Below are positions 43,962 through 52,267 of a stretch of DNA of 64,000 nucleotides, in pieces. Where the stretch lies: assembly GCA_964429805.1 (NCBI GenBank), contig CAYSDH010000002.1, positions 1-64,000 on the forward strand, read 5' to 3'. Both the position numbers and the translations under genes were made by a program. The notes beneath the pieces were generated by a model. It was not told where the DNA came from. It made no database searches and saw only the letters and a list, made by a program, of their open reading frames with translations. Every line of letters starts with the position of its first letter. Position 1 is the first letter of the stretch. This DNA comes from CAYSDH01 sp964429805. Lineage in GTDB: Bacteria > Bacteroidota > Bacteroidia > Flavobacteriales_D > JABDKJ01.

Positions 43962-44573
43962 ATGTCGATGAACGAAAAGGACATAAAAGGAGTGCTGGCA
44001 AAGGTCATTGACCCTGTTTCTAGCAAGGATATAGTGAGTCAGGGTAAAGTCAAAGACATTAAAGTCAGCCAAGACGCCATCAGCGTGGAGGTGAGTGTAG
44101 ATAAGCCGGCCATGCATGAGCGAAAGCGAATGGAAGATGCGGTCATCTTCGCACTAGAGAGAGCATATGGCAAGGAGATTAGCTATGACGTGAGCACCGT
44201 TGTAGAAAAAGCAGTGCCGACCTCTGGCATGGATACAGTCAAAAATGTGATAGCCATCGCATCAGGTAAGGGAGGAGTAGGAAAGTCTACGGTGACTGCC
44301 AACATGGCTGTGGGACTGGCCCAGCGCGGATTCAAGGTTGCCCTAGTCGATGCCGATATATACGGACCTTCTATGCCCATCATGTTGGACACCATGCAGG
44401 AGAAGCCCGGCACTATTGAGATTGACGGAAAGCGACTCATTCAGCCTGTGGAGACGTATGGCGTGAAAATGCTCTCCATTGGTTTTTTTGCAGACCCTAA
44501 TCAAGCTATTGTGTGGCGCGGAGCCATGGCCAATAAGGCCTTGAAGCAAATGTTTAACGACACGCACTGGTGA
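43962..44573 (+). CDS. Mrp/ApbC-type Fe-S carrier ATPase, N-terminal part (broken)
   Basis: This is the first part of a Mrp/NBP35-family P-loop ATPase that carries and delivers Fe-S clusters. A DUF59/MIP18-like domain (~1-85) is followed by the Walker A motif SGKGGVGKST (101-110) and the DADIYGPSMP motif. The ORF ends at an in-frame TGA (44571) where the family has Gly: HW-stop-EIDYMLIDLPPG replaces HWGEIDYMLIDLPPG. The coding frame runs on to the N gap at 44609. A base error near the gap is the simplest reading. It precedes the NifU-domain gene. Confidence 0.85.
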   Translation: MSMNEKDIKGVLAKVIDPVSSKDIVSQGKVKDIKVSQDAISVEVSVDKPAMHERKRMEDAVIFALERAYGKEISYDVSTVVEKAVPTSGMDTVKNVIAIASGKGGVGKSTVTANMAVGLAQRGFKVALVDADIYGPSMPIMLDTMQEKPGTIEIDGKRLIQPVETYGVKMLSIGFFADPNQAIVWRGAMANKALKQMFNDTHW

Positions 44574-44608
44574 GAGATAGATTACATGCTGATCGACCTC
44601 CCGCCAGG

Positions 44609-44618
44609 NNNNNNNNNN
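44609..44618. other. Assembly gap (10 N) inside the Mrp gene
   Basis: Ten N. The flanking codons are CCG CCA GG and C CTC AGT, where the family has PPGTGDIHLS, so about 15 bases are probably missing. Confidence 0.98.
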
Positions 44619-45048
44619 CCTCAGTATAGTGCAAGCATTGCAGCTCACTGGAGCAGTAATAGTGACAACACCGCAAGAAATAGCCTTGGCCGATGCCCGA
44701 AAAGGAATTGCCATGTTTAGACTTCCGCAAATTGACGTGCCTGTGTTGGGTGTCGTAGAGAATATGTCATGGTTTACGCCAGCAGAATTGCCAAACAATA
44801 AGTACTTCATTTTTGGCGAGACTGGTGCAAAGCACCTAGCCGAAGAAGCTGACGTAAAAGTGTTGGCTCAGTTACCATTAATACAAAGTGTGCGCGAAGC
44901 TGCTGATGCTGGTCGACCAGCCATTATGCAGGAGGGAACAGAAGCCCGTCAGCGTTTTGACGACATGGTTGATGCAGTAATAATCAGCATCAGCGAACGA
45001 AACAAGAATTTGCCTCCCACACAGAAAGTTGAAGTAACAAGGACATGA
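44619..45048 (+). CDS. Mrp/ApbC-type Fe-S carrier ATPase, C-terminal part (broken)
   Basis: The continuation of the Mrp gene after the gap, starting LSIVQALQLTGAVIVTTPQ. It has the ALADARKGIAMF...VPVLGVVENMSWF segment and the Cys-free GETGAKHLAEEADVKVLAQLP tail, ending at 45048. GTG at 44629 is an internal Val codon, not a start. The TGA stop overlaps the ATG of the next gene (ATGA). Confidence 0.88.
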
Positions 45049-45281
45049 ACAAAGCCGAAATGATTCATAAGATTGAGGATGCGCTGACAGGTTTGCGTCC
45101 TTTTTTGGAAAAAGATAACGGGGACATCACTTTTGTGGAGTTGACCAACGAGATGGTGGTCAGAGTTCAGTTACATGGAGCCTGCAAAGAATGCTCCATG
45201 AGTGCTATGACACTGAAAGCGGGGGTAGAGGAGCGCATAAAAAATGTAGTGCCAGAGATTGCCAAGGTCGAGGCTGTTTGA
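45045..45281 (+). CDS. NifU C-terminal domain protein (Fe-S carrier)
   Basis: A 78-aa protein consisting of one NifU-like Fe-S scaffold domain with the two cysteines GACKECSM (CxxC) and RPFLEKDNGDITFVEL near the start. Dimers hold a 4Fe-4S cluster between CxxC pairs. It overlaps the Mrp gene by 4 bp (ATGA), so it is co-translated with a partner in Fe-S delivery. The length matches the single-domain family. Confidence 0.93.
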   Translation: MNKAEMIHKIEDALTGLRPFLEKDNGDITFVELTNEMVVRVQLHGACKECSMSAMTLKAGVEERIKNVVPEIAKVEAV

Positions 45282-45313
45282 TGTCCATTCTTCTTGGAAG
45301 AGATAGTATAAAT

Positions 45314-45342
45314 AAGGCCCCTTCCATTACGGAAGAGGCCTT
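45314..45342 (-). terminator. Terminator between nifU-like and lipoprotein genes
   Basis: A 12-bp near-perfect stem (arms 45314-45325 and 45331-45342, one mismatch, five-base loop). On the minus strand it is followed by TTATTTATA, 24 bp past the lipoprotein gene's stop. It may also halt plus-strand transcription. Confidence 0.65.
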
Positions 45343-45366
45343 GAACCAAAAACCAGACTTAAAATT

Positions 45367-46257
45367 TTATCTGGAGACTGAACCACTTGGGAAACTTCCC
45401 AGGTTTGAGTCCAAGTCATAAAGTGTGTGATGCGCAGCTCCAGCAGGTGCGGCAGCAGCAAGTGGCTTAAGTGTAAATGGCGCGGGACTGTTGTCTGGAA
45501 CAGGCTCAATAGAGATAACGATAGTAGACTCTGAAAGATCTGTTGGAAAACTAAGTCCAGATGGCGCATTGAATAAAAAGTCTTCACCAGGAAATGGAGG
45601 TGCATCCTCAGTACCACTATATGGTGCTAGATTGTCAGCCACTGTTGCATCAGTAAATGTTCCAGTTGAAACAGGCACTCCATTGATTACAGCCCATCCT
45701 TCATAAGCCCATCCCTGAGCAGGAAGAGCAGGAAGATCAAGTGTAGCAGATGGACCACTTGGGTCTAAAAACCACACTCCACTGAGTTCATTGTTATCAG
45801 GTCCATCAGTTGGAGTAGCAAAGATGTACTCTCCAGAGATAGCCGTGAAATCGTTACCCAATGCTGCTGCATGACCAACTGAAATGTCGGCACTTGAGTC
45901 ACCAAAATCTCCGCCTAATATGTGCACGTGACTTGGAGCTGGGTCAGTATCAGGTGATGGCTCGATAGTAAGTACATAAGTGCTTGCGGCATCAAGATCT
46001 GACTTAGCTACTGTAAATTGAGTTGCTGAAGGAACACCGTTCGCATCAACTGTGAATAGTCCAGTGCTCACGGGAGCTCCATTAACTATAATCCAACCTT
46101 CATAGGCGTAATCTGAACCTACATCTTCGAGACCGTTAACACTCATAGTGAGTTGAGCGGTTTCTGGAGTTGGTTCTTCAACTGGGTCATCCTCTTTACA
46201 AGAAGTGACGTTGAAAATTAGTGCAAGCCCTAGAAGGCTCCATATTGTATTCTTCAT
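45367..46257 (-). CDS. Lipoprotein with two RskA-C-like anti-sigma-type repeats
   Basis: A 296-aa lipoprotein from the ATG at 46257, with lipobox Cys20 (IFNVTSCKEDD). The product is a tandem duplication: YAYEGWIIVNGAPVSTGLFT and WAYEGWAVINGVPVSTGTFT start two ~110-residue modules, each with an ISxEPxPDxxPAP motif. This pattern resembles the C-terminal domain of anti-sigma-K factors (RskA), but here it is placed on the cell surface or periplasmic side. No linked sigma factor is found. The first start in the ORF (46305) adds 16 unlikely residues. Confidence 0.8.
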   Translation of the reverse strand: MKNTIWSLLGLALIFNVTSCKEDDPVEEPTPETAQLTMSVNGLEDVGSDYAYEGWIIVNGAPVSTGLFTVDANGVPSATQFTVAKSDLDAASTYVLTIEPSPDTDPAPSHVHILGGDFGDSSADISVGHAAALGNDFTAISGEYIFATPTDGPDNNELSGVWFLDPSGPSATLDLPALPAQGWAYEGWAVINGVPVSTGTFTDATVADNLAPYSGTEDAPPFPGEDFLFNAPSGLSFPTDLSESTIVISIEPVPDNSPAPFTLKPLAAAAPAGAAHHTLYDLDSNLGSFPSGSVSR

Positions 46258-46312
46258 GATTTTTGTTTTGCGTTTCATGAAGCAAAGATTGGCCTTGCAT
46301 GTCACAGAGTTA

Positions 46313-46570
46313 TCACAAGAATGTAAAAAGAGTATGTCGAAATGGCTTTTTAGGCGTCTGTGACAGGTTAAAGTACAGTTGGTTGGGTGCTATGCTCTTT
46401 GTTTTCACTTTCGATTCGCTGGCAATCTTCAGCCCAGCGTTTTCTTCAGAACGTAATTGAAAAAGCATGTCAACCTTTCCGTTTTTTAGTTGACAGATGT
46501 TCCCTCCTATTTGGAGTCCTTTTCTATATCTGTACAAAATGCTGAGCTTTTCATGTACAAACATATTCAC
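46313..46570 (-). CDS. Doubtful ORF (85 aa)
   Basis: An 85-aa ORF with no recognised domain and a plausible but undistinguished composition. Its GTG (46570) and ATG (46564) starts both lie within a strong -7 element (46558-46565), so no transcript from that promoter could carry them. It could be a leader-region shadow. Kept only because the 484-bp stretch 46258-46741 otherwise has no gene. Confidence 0.2.
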   Translation of the reverse strand: MNMFVHEKLSILYRYRKGLQIGGNICQLKNGKVDMLFQLRSEENAGLKIASESKVKTKSIAPNQLYFNLSQTPKKPFRHTLFTFL

Positions 46571-46583
46571 TTGGTTTGCACAA
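46558..46583 (-). promoter_or_regulatory. Promoter upstream of the lipoprotein gene
   Basis: On the minus strand TTG (46581-46583), a 15-nt spacer and a perfect TATGTTTG (46558-46565). A 20-bp inverted repeat abuts it. The leader to the lipoprotein ATG at 46257 would be about 290 nt. Confidence 0.45.
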
Positions 46584-46590
46584 TTTTTAC

Positions 46591-46610
46591 AATCGCAATC
46601 ATGTGCGATT
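46591..46610. repeat. 20-bp inverted repeat AATCGCA-N6-TGCGATT (operator-like)
   Basis: Perfect 7-bp arms separated by six bases, just upstream of the -33 box at 46583. The placement is that of an activator or repressor site. Confidence 0.5.
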
Positions 46611-46741
46611 TAATGTTTACGACAAATAGAATTCTCTCGTCTCGATATCTGCGTGCACCGTGATTTCTCCTATTCAAAGGAAGTTATCTTTTGATTTTAC
46701 GTGTCAGAAAACGTTTAACACCTGAAAGATTGGTCAAGGGT

Positions 46742-48220
46742 TTATGCCGCTTTAGGAAGCGTAAACACAAATGTAGACCCAACATTAAGTTGACTCTTTA
46801 CAGAAATTTCGCCACCATGAAGGTGCACTATCTTTTGAGCAATTGACAGACCTAAGCCTGTGCCATTTGGGTTAGATTCTGAGCGCCCTTTGAAGTATCT
46901 ATTAAAAATTTGGTCTAGATGTTCTTTGGGAATGCCCTCCCCAGAGTCACTTATTCTTACACTTACATGGTCAAGGTCAGATATATCGAGTTCGATGTTT
47001 ACCGTGTCACCATCTTTACAGAATTTGATGGCATTGTCTATTAAATTTTGAAGTACTCTGTCTATCAAAGAAATGTCACCTATAACCTGTGGACTGGCCT
47101 TTTCCAATATAGTGTTGATGCTGATTCCTTTCTTTTGAGAAATCACACGATACTTTGCGGCCACATCATGCACCAATTCCGAAATTGAGAATGGAATTGG
47201 ACGAATGTCCATTTGCCCAGATTCCAGTTTCGACAACTCAAACAGGCCTTCAACTAACAGGTTGAGTTTTTTCGAATTCTTGACAATTGTTCCTAAGTAT
47301 TCTTTTTCAGTTTCTGAATCAAGCTTTCCTTGCTTCATTTCCAAGGTCTCAGCATACCCTTGTATACTAGCTATTGGTGTGCGCAGGTCATGAGAAACAT
47401 TGGCTATCAGTTCTTTTCTCAATTTGTCAACCCCTTTAAGGTCTTCTATATTCTGCTGAAGACTGTCGGCCATGCCGTTAAAAGTTTCAGCAATAAGTCC
47501 AAACTCCCTGCCACCAGAGTTTTCTAAGCGCTCGTTTAACTCACCTTTCTTAAATTTCTCCATGGTGTTGACTATTCGTGCAAGACGCTTGGTGATAAAC
47601 CAAAACGCAAGCATACCTATAAGAAGACTCAGTGCGAGCACTGTTGCGAGCGTGCGAAGCGAGATCCCCATAATGTGACTATCTAGCACTTGTTCTGTAG
47701 CACTGATAAACTTCTGTCCTGCGAGCACGATATATACATATCCCGTCTGCACATCATCTTCCATAATGGGGGCTGCCGAAAAGATTCGACACTTGCCTGG
47801 ATTTCTCGGGTCATCACCTTCTATGATTCCTGCTTCATCCTTGTGGGCAATAAACTTTTGGATTGGGGCCAGGGCAACTTTTTTAAGTTTTACTACTTTT
47901 TTTGGAGCCACGTAACTCAGTATGTCACCCTCATTATTGAGAACATACACTTCTACGCTTGGGTTAATCACCATCATGGAGTGCATAATGTCACCCATAC
48001 CCTCTTGATTTAGCTCACCATCATTGATGTATTTGCTTATCTCATTGACCGTGTGACTGGCTAGGTCTTTATTTAACTGCTGATTGAGTTCGGCAGAATG
48101 TCTAACGGTGCTTGATGAAAAAATATAAAAACTGATTCCAGCGAAAACCAATAACAGAATTATAAATACTGCTGAAAGTCTCCAAAATAGGCTGTTAATT
48201 GAACGTTTATTTTCCATCAT
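46742..48220 (-). CDS. Two-component sensor histidine kinase
   Basis: A 492-aa membrane kinase. TM1 (~14-34), a periplasmic sensor domain (~35-185), TM2 (~190-210), HAMP (~211-265), HisKA with phospho-His277 (NVSHDLRTP) and a HATPase domain with N box (NLIDNAIKF), SGEGI, and GTGLGLSI. It autophosphorylates in response to an envelope signal and hands phosphate to the response regulator, whose TAA/ATG overlaps by 4 bp. The periplasmic part has no recognised fold. No target genes are visible. Confidence 0.93.
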   Translation of the reverse strand: MMENKRSINSLFWRLSAVFIILLLVFAGISFYIFSSSTVRHSAELNQQLNKDLASHTVNEISKYINDGELNQEGMGDIMHSMMVINPSVEVYVLNNEGDILSYVAPKKVVKLKKVALAPIQKFIAHKDEAGIIEGDDPRNPGKCRIFSAAPIMEDDVQTGYVYIVLAGQKFISATEQVLDSHIMGISLRTLATVLALSLLIGMLAFWFITKRLARIVNTMEKFKKGELNERLENSGGREFGLIAETFNGMADSLQQNIEDLKGVDKLRKELIANVSHDLRTPIASIQGYAETLEMKQGKLDSETEKEYLGTIVKNSKKLNLLVEGLFELSKLESGQMDIRPIPFSISELVHDVAAKYRVISQKKGISINTILEKASPQVIGDISLIDRVLQNLIDNAIKFCKDGDTVNIELDISDLDHVSVRISDSGEGIPKEHLDQIFNRYFKGRSESNPNGTGLGLSIAQKIVHLHGGEISVKSQLNVGSTFVFTLPKAA

Positions 48221-48933
48221 TCGTCTTCTAAATCTTTAAATCGATATCCTACGCCCCAAGTGGTCAATACAAACTCTGGAACTTGAACATTCTCTTCTAT
48301 TTTAATCCTCAATCTGTTGATGTGTGAATTGACCGTATGTTCAAATCCATCAAACTCATATCCCCAAATCTGGGAGAGTAGTTGCTGTCTAGTAAAAGTT
48401 CGTCCATCATTGCTGGCCAAGAGTACCAATAACTCAAATTCCTTTGGAGAGAGTTCTTTCTTTTTGTCTCGAATCTTGACTACCCTTTTCTCCACATCAA
48501 TATATATTCCTTCTGCCTTAATAATTTTCCCTTGACCCTTTGATTCATTGGCTGTAGATTGATTCGATCTGCGCAGAATGGCTTTCACTCTTGCCGTCAT
48601 TTCTCTAACGCTAAAGGGTTTCGTCAAATAATCGTCTGCGCCTATCTCCAGCCCAAGCACTTTATCCAACTCTTCGGACCGAGCAGTGAGCATAAGCACC
48701 GGTGTAGTAACATTATCTCTTCTTATCTTTTTACAAATTTCTAAGCCATCTATTCCGGGGAGCATGATATCAAGCACGATTAAGTCGAACTGTTCATTCA
48801 AAATTTGATCAAGTGCCTGAAGCCCATCGGCACATTTTTCAGTGCTAAACCCGAGGTCCTTTAGATGAATATCTACCAGTTCGGCTATATCACTGTCATC
48901 TTCTACTATGAGTATTTTTTGTGTTACTGTCAT
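48217..48933 (-). CDS. OmpR/PhoB family response regulator
   Basis: A 238-aa regulator. The receiver domain has the acidic pocket (EDD, ~11-13), phospho-acceptor D55 (LIVLDIMLPG), conserved Thr (MLTARS) and Lys (LTKPF). A C-terminal winged-helix DNA-binding domain (ELSPKEFELLVLLASNDGR..., TVNSHINRLRIKIE) follows. It overlaps the kinase gene by 4 bp, so they form one transcriptional unit. The regulator is divergent from the FNR gene at 49046 and may control it, which is inference only. Confidence 0.93.
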   Translation of the reverse strand: MTVTQKILIVEDDSDIAELVDIHLKDLGFSTEKCADGLQALDQILNEQFDLIVLDIMLPGIDGLEICKKIRRDNVTTPVLMLTARSEELDKVLGLEIGADDYLTKPFSVREMTARVKAILRRSNQSTANESKGQGKIIKAEGIYIDVEKRVVKIRDKKKELSPKEFELLVLLASNDGRTFTRQQLLSQIWGYEFDGFEHTVNSHINRLRIKIEENVQVPEFVLTTWGVGYRFKDLEDE

Positions 48934-49045
48934 CTTTGGGTTGCAAGTTAAGTTTCATATATCACAAACTGTTCACGGACCTTTTTCAATGTTCGTAAGC
49001 AGTCGCGAAATACAATTACGCTAATTTAGCAGCGAATTTAACGCC

Positions 49046-50056
49046 ATGATAGAATCGGATATTTTAATAATTGGTGCGGGCCCTGTGGGACTCTTTACCG
49101 TGTTTGAGGCTGGTTTGTTAAAGTTACGCTGCCATCTTATTGATGCCTTGCCTCAGCCAGGAGGTCAATGTTCAGAAATATACCCAAAGAAACCCATCTA
49201 TGATATTCCCGGATTTCCAGACATTCTAGCTGGTGACTTGATCGATAACTTGATGCAGCAAACAGCACCGTTTAAGCCGGGATTTACATTGGGGGAGTCT
49301 GCAGTAAGCATTATAGAAGATGCAAACGGAGGGTACGTAGTAACTACAGACCGAGGCACTGAGCATAAAGCGCCTGTGATAGCTATTGCCGGTGGGCTTG
49401 GAGTATTTACTCCGCGAAAGCCACCCATTGCCGAGCTGCCTACTTTTGAAGACAAAGGAGTAGATTACATCGTGCGAGACCCAGAAAAGTATCGGGGAAA
49501 AAAAGTAATAATTAGTGGAGGTGGAGACTCGGCCTTAGACTGGACTTATTTTTTGGCCAATGATGTGGCAAGTCATGTGACCATGATACACCGATCTGAA
49601 AGTTTTAGAGCACACCCAGATTCTGTGCAGAAAGTAATGGACTTGGCTGGAGAAGGAAAGATAGATTTGATACTCAACTCAGAAGTGAAATCTATTTTGG
49701 GTGATGAGCATATTGAGAAGGTTGCCGTGCACAGCAAAGCTGGAGAATCACAAGAGATTGAAACGGACTATTGGATTCCTTTGTTTGGGCTAACACCTAA
49801 ACTCGGTCCGATTGCCGATTGGGGTCTTGACATTGAAAAAAATGCCATCAAAGTAGATACACTAGACTATTCTACAAACAGAGCTGGCATCTATGCCATT
49901 GGCGATGTGAATACTTATGAAGGAAAGCTGAAGCTCATTCTCTGCGGGTTTCATGAAGGCACAATTATGGTACAGTCTGCGTTTAAACGAATATATCCGG
50001 ATAAGAGAAATGTGCTGAAGTACACCACGGTGCAGGGCGTTCAGGGATTTGAGTAA
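49046..50056 (+). CDS. Ferredoxin-NADP(+) reductase, thioredoxin reductase-like type
   Basis: A 336-aa flavoprotein with an FAD-binding motif (ILIIGAGPVG), an NADPH-binding motif (VIISGGGDSALDW) and a late FAD motif (GIYAIGDVNTYEG). The redox CxxC of thioredoxin reductase is absent, which places it in the YumC/TrxR-like FNR group that moves electrons between NADPH and ferredoxin. The ferredoxin gene that follows 17 bp downstream is the natural partner. The ATG at 49046 fits the family's start (MIESDILIIGAGP). Confidence 0.92.
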   Translation: MIESDILIIGAGPVGLFTVFEAGLLKLRCHLIDALPQPGGQCSEIYPKKPIYDIPGFPDILAGDLIDNLMQQTAPFKPGFTLGESAVSIIEDANGGYVVTTDRGTEHKAPVIAIAGGLGVFTPRKPPIAELPTFEDKGVDYIVRDPEKYRGKKVIISGGGDSALDWTYFLANDVASHVTMIHRSESFRAHPDSVQKVMDLAGEGKIDLILNSEVKSILGDEHIEKVAVHSKAGESQEIETDYWIPLFGLTPKLGPIADWGLDIEKNAIKVDTLDYSTNRAGIYAIGDVNTYEGKLKLILCGFHEGTIMVQSAFKRIYPDKRNVLKYTTVQGVQGFE

Positions 50057-50073
50057 TCAGGAATTATATCACG

Positions 50074-50397
50074 TTGAGTAAAGAAGCTGTACATATACGT
50101 ATCATTGATAGGCTAGGAGAGACGCACGAAGTAGATGCGCCACTGGGCATCAATATGAATCTGATGGAGCTATGCAAGTCAATGGAACTGCCAGTAGAGG
50201 GAACTTGTGGAGGTATGGCATTATGTGCGAGCTGCCAGTGTTATATAGAAAGTGATCATGACCTCTTTTCTCGCAGTGATGATGAGCAAGCCATGCTTGA
50301 TGATGCTTGGCATGTGGAAGATAATAGCCGTTTGGGGTGTCAGATTCCGATTAGTGAAGAGCTCGAAGGTTTGGTGATTCGCATTGCTCCTGAGTAA
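50074..50397 (+). CDS. 2Fe-2S ferredoxin (adrenodoxin/ISC type)
   Basis: A 107-aa ferredoxin with the four ligand cysteines in the family order: GTCGGMALCASC (C-x5-C-x2-C) and RLGC near residue 90. It starts with TTG, since no in-frame ATG lies before the conserved N-terminal strand. It probably receives electrons from the FNR encoded just upstream and may serve Fe-S assembly or a monooxygenase. It ends in a 213-bp intergenic stretch where I see no gene. Confidence 0.9.
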   Translation: MSKEAVHIRIIDRLGETHEVDAPLGINMNLMELCKSMELPVEGTCGGMALCASCQCYIESDHDLFSRSDDEQAMLDDAWHVEDNSRLGCQIPISEELEGLVIRIAPE

Positions 50398-50610
50398 TTC
50401 TTTATTTCTTGAGCTGTGCGGCTAGAGATCAAAGGAGGATTTGGCATGTGACGTAATTATCGTAGCAAGATCAAAATCTCTAAACACGGTTGAACTCACA
50501 TAAACGCACTGTGCTCTTGAAACTCAAAAGTTATAAGTCTTACAGGAATGTCGCAACACGCTTCGAAATCATAAAGAAAGAGTGAAAATGACGATGGAGT
50601 CCATAGAGGT

Positions 50611-51402
50611 CTACTCCCGCAAACTATCAGGAATCTCGCAGACAGGAATCGGAACCATCTTGTGTTGGTTGATTCTGTTTAGGCGCTGATACAATTTCAT
50701 GACTTCGGCCTGTCGCGCTTCGAGTGAAACTGGGTCATGACCTGCACGCAAGTATTCCATCGCCCATTCCAATTCGTCATAGGTGGCGCCAATCTGATCT
50801 TCGTCAGTGCGGTCATCACCCCATAGTCCGTCAGTAGGTGCGGCTTGCAGTATCTCGTCAATCACCCCTAGCTCAGCGGCAAGCGCAAAAACTTCAGATT
50901 TATACAGGTCCGCAATTGGCGATACATCTACGCCACCGTCACCGTACTTGGTGTAAAAACCTACGCCAAAGTCCTCTACTTTATTTCCAGTACCACAGAC
51001 CAAGTGCTTGTGGTGACCCGCAAAAGTATAGAGCGTAGTCATGCGCAGCCGCGCACGTGCGTTGGCCATAGTCAGGTCATCTTGTATGTCAGAAGGGAAG
51101 TTGTCTTCCATAGACTTGAAAATGGGCGTGAGATCTACCGTCTGCCCTTTCACATTCGGATACTTTTCTTGCAGCCAGTCTATGTGGTCATTGGCCCGAC
51201 CTCGTTGGTCTAGTGCCTGATAGATCGGCATGTTTAGTACGATGAGGTCTAATCCTGTTTCGGCACAAAGAGTTGAAGTCAGCGCAGAGTCTATTCCTCC
51301 AGACACACCAACTACCCATCCTTTTAAACCCGCATCGGTGCAGTAATCTTTCAGCCACTTGACTAAGTGATTGATAGTTTCTTTCTTCTTTAGTCCGCGC
51401 AT
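50611..51402 (-). CDS. nadE: NH3-dependent NAD+ synthetase
   Basis: A 263-aa enzyme that amidates nicotinic acid adenine dinucleotide to NAD with ammonia. The PP-loop SGGIDSA is near residue 35, and the deamido-NAD region (LVCGTGNKVEDFGVGFYTKYGDGGVDVSPIADLYKSEV) is intact. There is no glutaminase domain. It starts 2 bp after the preceding beta-barrel gene on the minus strand. In flavobacteria nadE is commonly beside gldB/gldC, as here. Confidence 0.94.
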   Translation of the reverse strand: MRGLKKKETINHLVKWLKDYCTDAGLKGWVVGVSGGIDSALTSTLCAETGLDLIVLNMPIYQALDQRGRANDHIDWLQEKYPNVKGQTVDLTPIFKSMEDNFPSDIQDDLTMANARARLRMTTLYTFAGHHKHLVCGTGNKVEDFGVGFYTKYGDGGVDVSPIADLYKSEVFALAAELGVIDEILQAAPTDGLWGDDRTDEDQIGATYDELEWAMEYLRAGHDPVSLEARQAEVMKLYQRLNRINQHKMVPIPVCEIPDSLRE

Positions 51403-51404
51403 TT

Positions 51405-52202
51405 TTAGAAAAAGACAGCCAGCTGTAGGCCGAGGTAATTGTTAATTCCTTTCAGTTTCTCACCAATCCGTGCCACTTGATTTTCAGTAATCGAAGGCGT
51501 GACGTTTCCATTGATGTCTTCTTCGGCAAGAATGGCATTTCGGTCAAACACATTGGTTAGACCGTTGTTCCATGTTACACCGGCCATCAGGTACGTGTCA
51601 CCACTAATGTTGTACTCGGCTCCAGCGCCTACTTGAAGGGCCATTCTGAGTAGGTTAGTTTCTTTGGCCACGTTGAGGTCAGTTAATACTACTGGCTCAC
51701 CATCGTCATAACTGCCCGTGACATCGCTACGCGATTTGATGTTAAATGACATGTTTAATCCAAACTGCCCGTAGTAAGTGAGGTAGCCTATCTCGTTTGT
51801 TTTCAATTTGAGTGTCAAGGGAACCTCGAGATATTGAAGTCGAAATTTCTCTTCCACAGTCGCAAAGCCATCGTAAAGAAAAGATTGCGTGCCACTAGTG
51901 TCTTGCACTGTAAATGTACGCCCGTCTTGATACTGCGTATTGATGATGCTTCCACCTTGACTACTAATCATGATTCCAGTACCAAAAGCATAGTTTGCAT
52001 TGCCGCCTATCATCAGGTCAACCAATATACCGTATGAGAATCCGATTTTAGAGCTCTCCTTAGTGATGATTTCTCCTTCAGGTTTAATCCAGGCGCTGCT
52101 GGGCATCACCCCAAAAGCAAACCTCACCGGACGAGAATCTTGCGCTTGAGTGCTAAGTGAAAAAAAGAGTGAAATAAATATGAGTGCCAGAATCTGTTTC
52201 AT
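51405..52202 (-). CDS. Outer membrane beta-barrel (porin-family, PorT-like) protein
   Basis: A 265-aa protein with a signal peptide (~1-20, ends STQAQ) and an eight-strand-type barrel pattern: FAFGVMPSSAWI, YAFGTGIMISSQGG, RLQYLEVPLTLKLKT, YGQFGLNMSFNIKSR, LRMALQVGAGAEYNI, ending in LGLQLAVFF with a terminal Phe. It belongs to the large porin_T / PorT-like family, but is not clearly PorT itself. It is divergent from gldB and co-transcribed with nadE. Confidence 0.85.
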   Translation of the reverse strand: MKQILALIFISLFFSLSTQAQDSRPVRFAFGVMPSSAWIKPEGEIITKESSKIGFSYGILVDLMIGGNANYAFGTGIMISSQGGSIINTQYQDGRTFTVQDTSGTQSFLYDGFATVEEKFRLQYLEVPLTLKLKTNEIGYLTYYGQFGLNMSFNIKSRSDVTGSYDDGEPVVLTDLNVAKETNLLRMALQVGAGAEYNISGDTYLMAGVTWNNGLTNVFDRNAILAEEDINGNVTPSITENQVARIGEKLKGINNYLGLQLAVFF

Positions 52203-52267
52203 ATGTCTGCTGTTCTTGTTCTATTCATAGTTTTGTACGGCTTGAACTAAATCAGGTTACCGTTTTA

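Noticed and set aside
50398..50610. 213-bp intergenic region after the ferredoxin gene
   Set aside because: No ORF, hairpin with T run or clear promoter seen; reported as empty.
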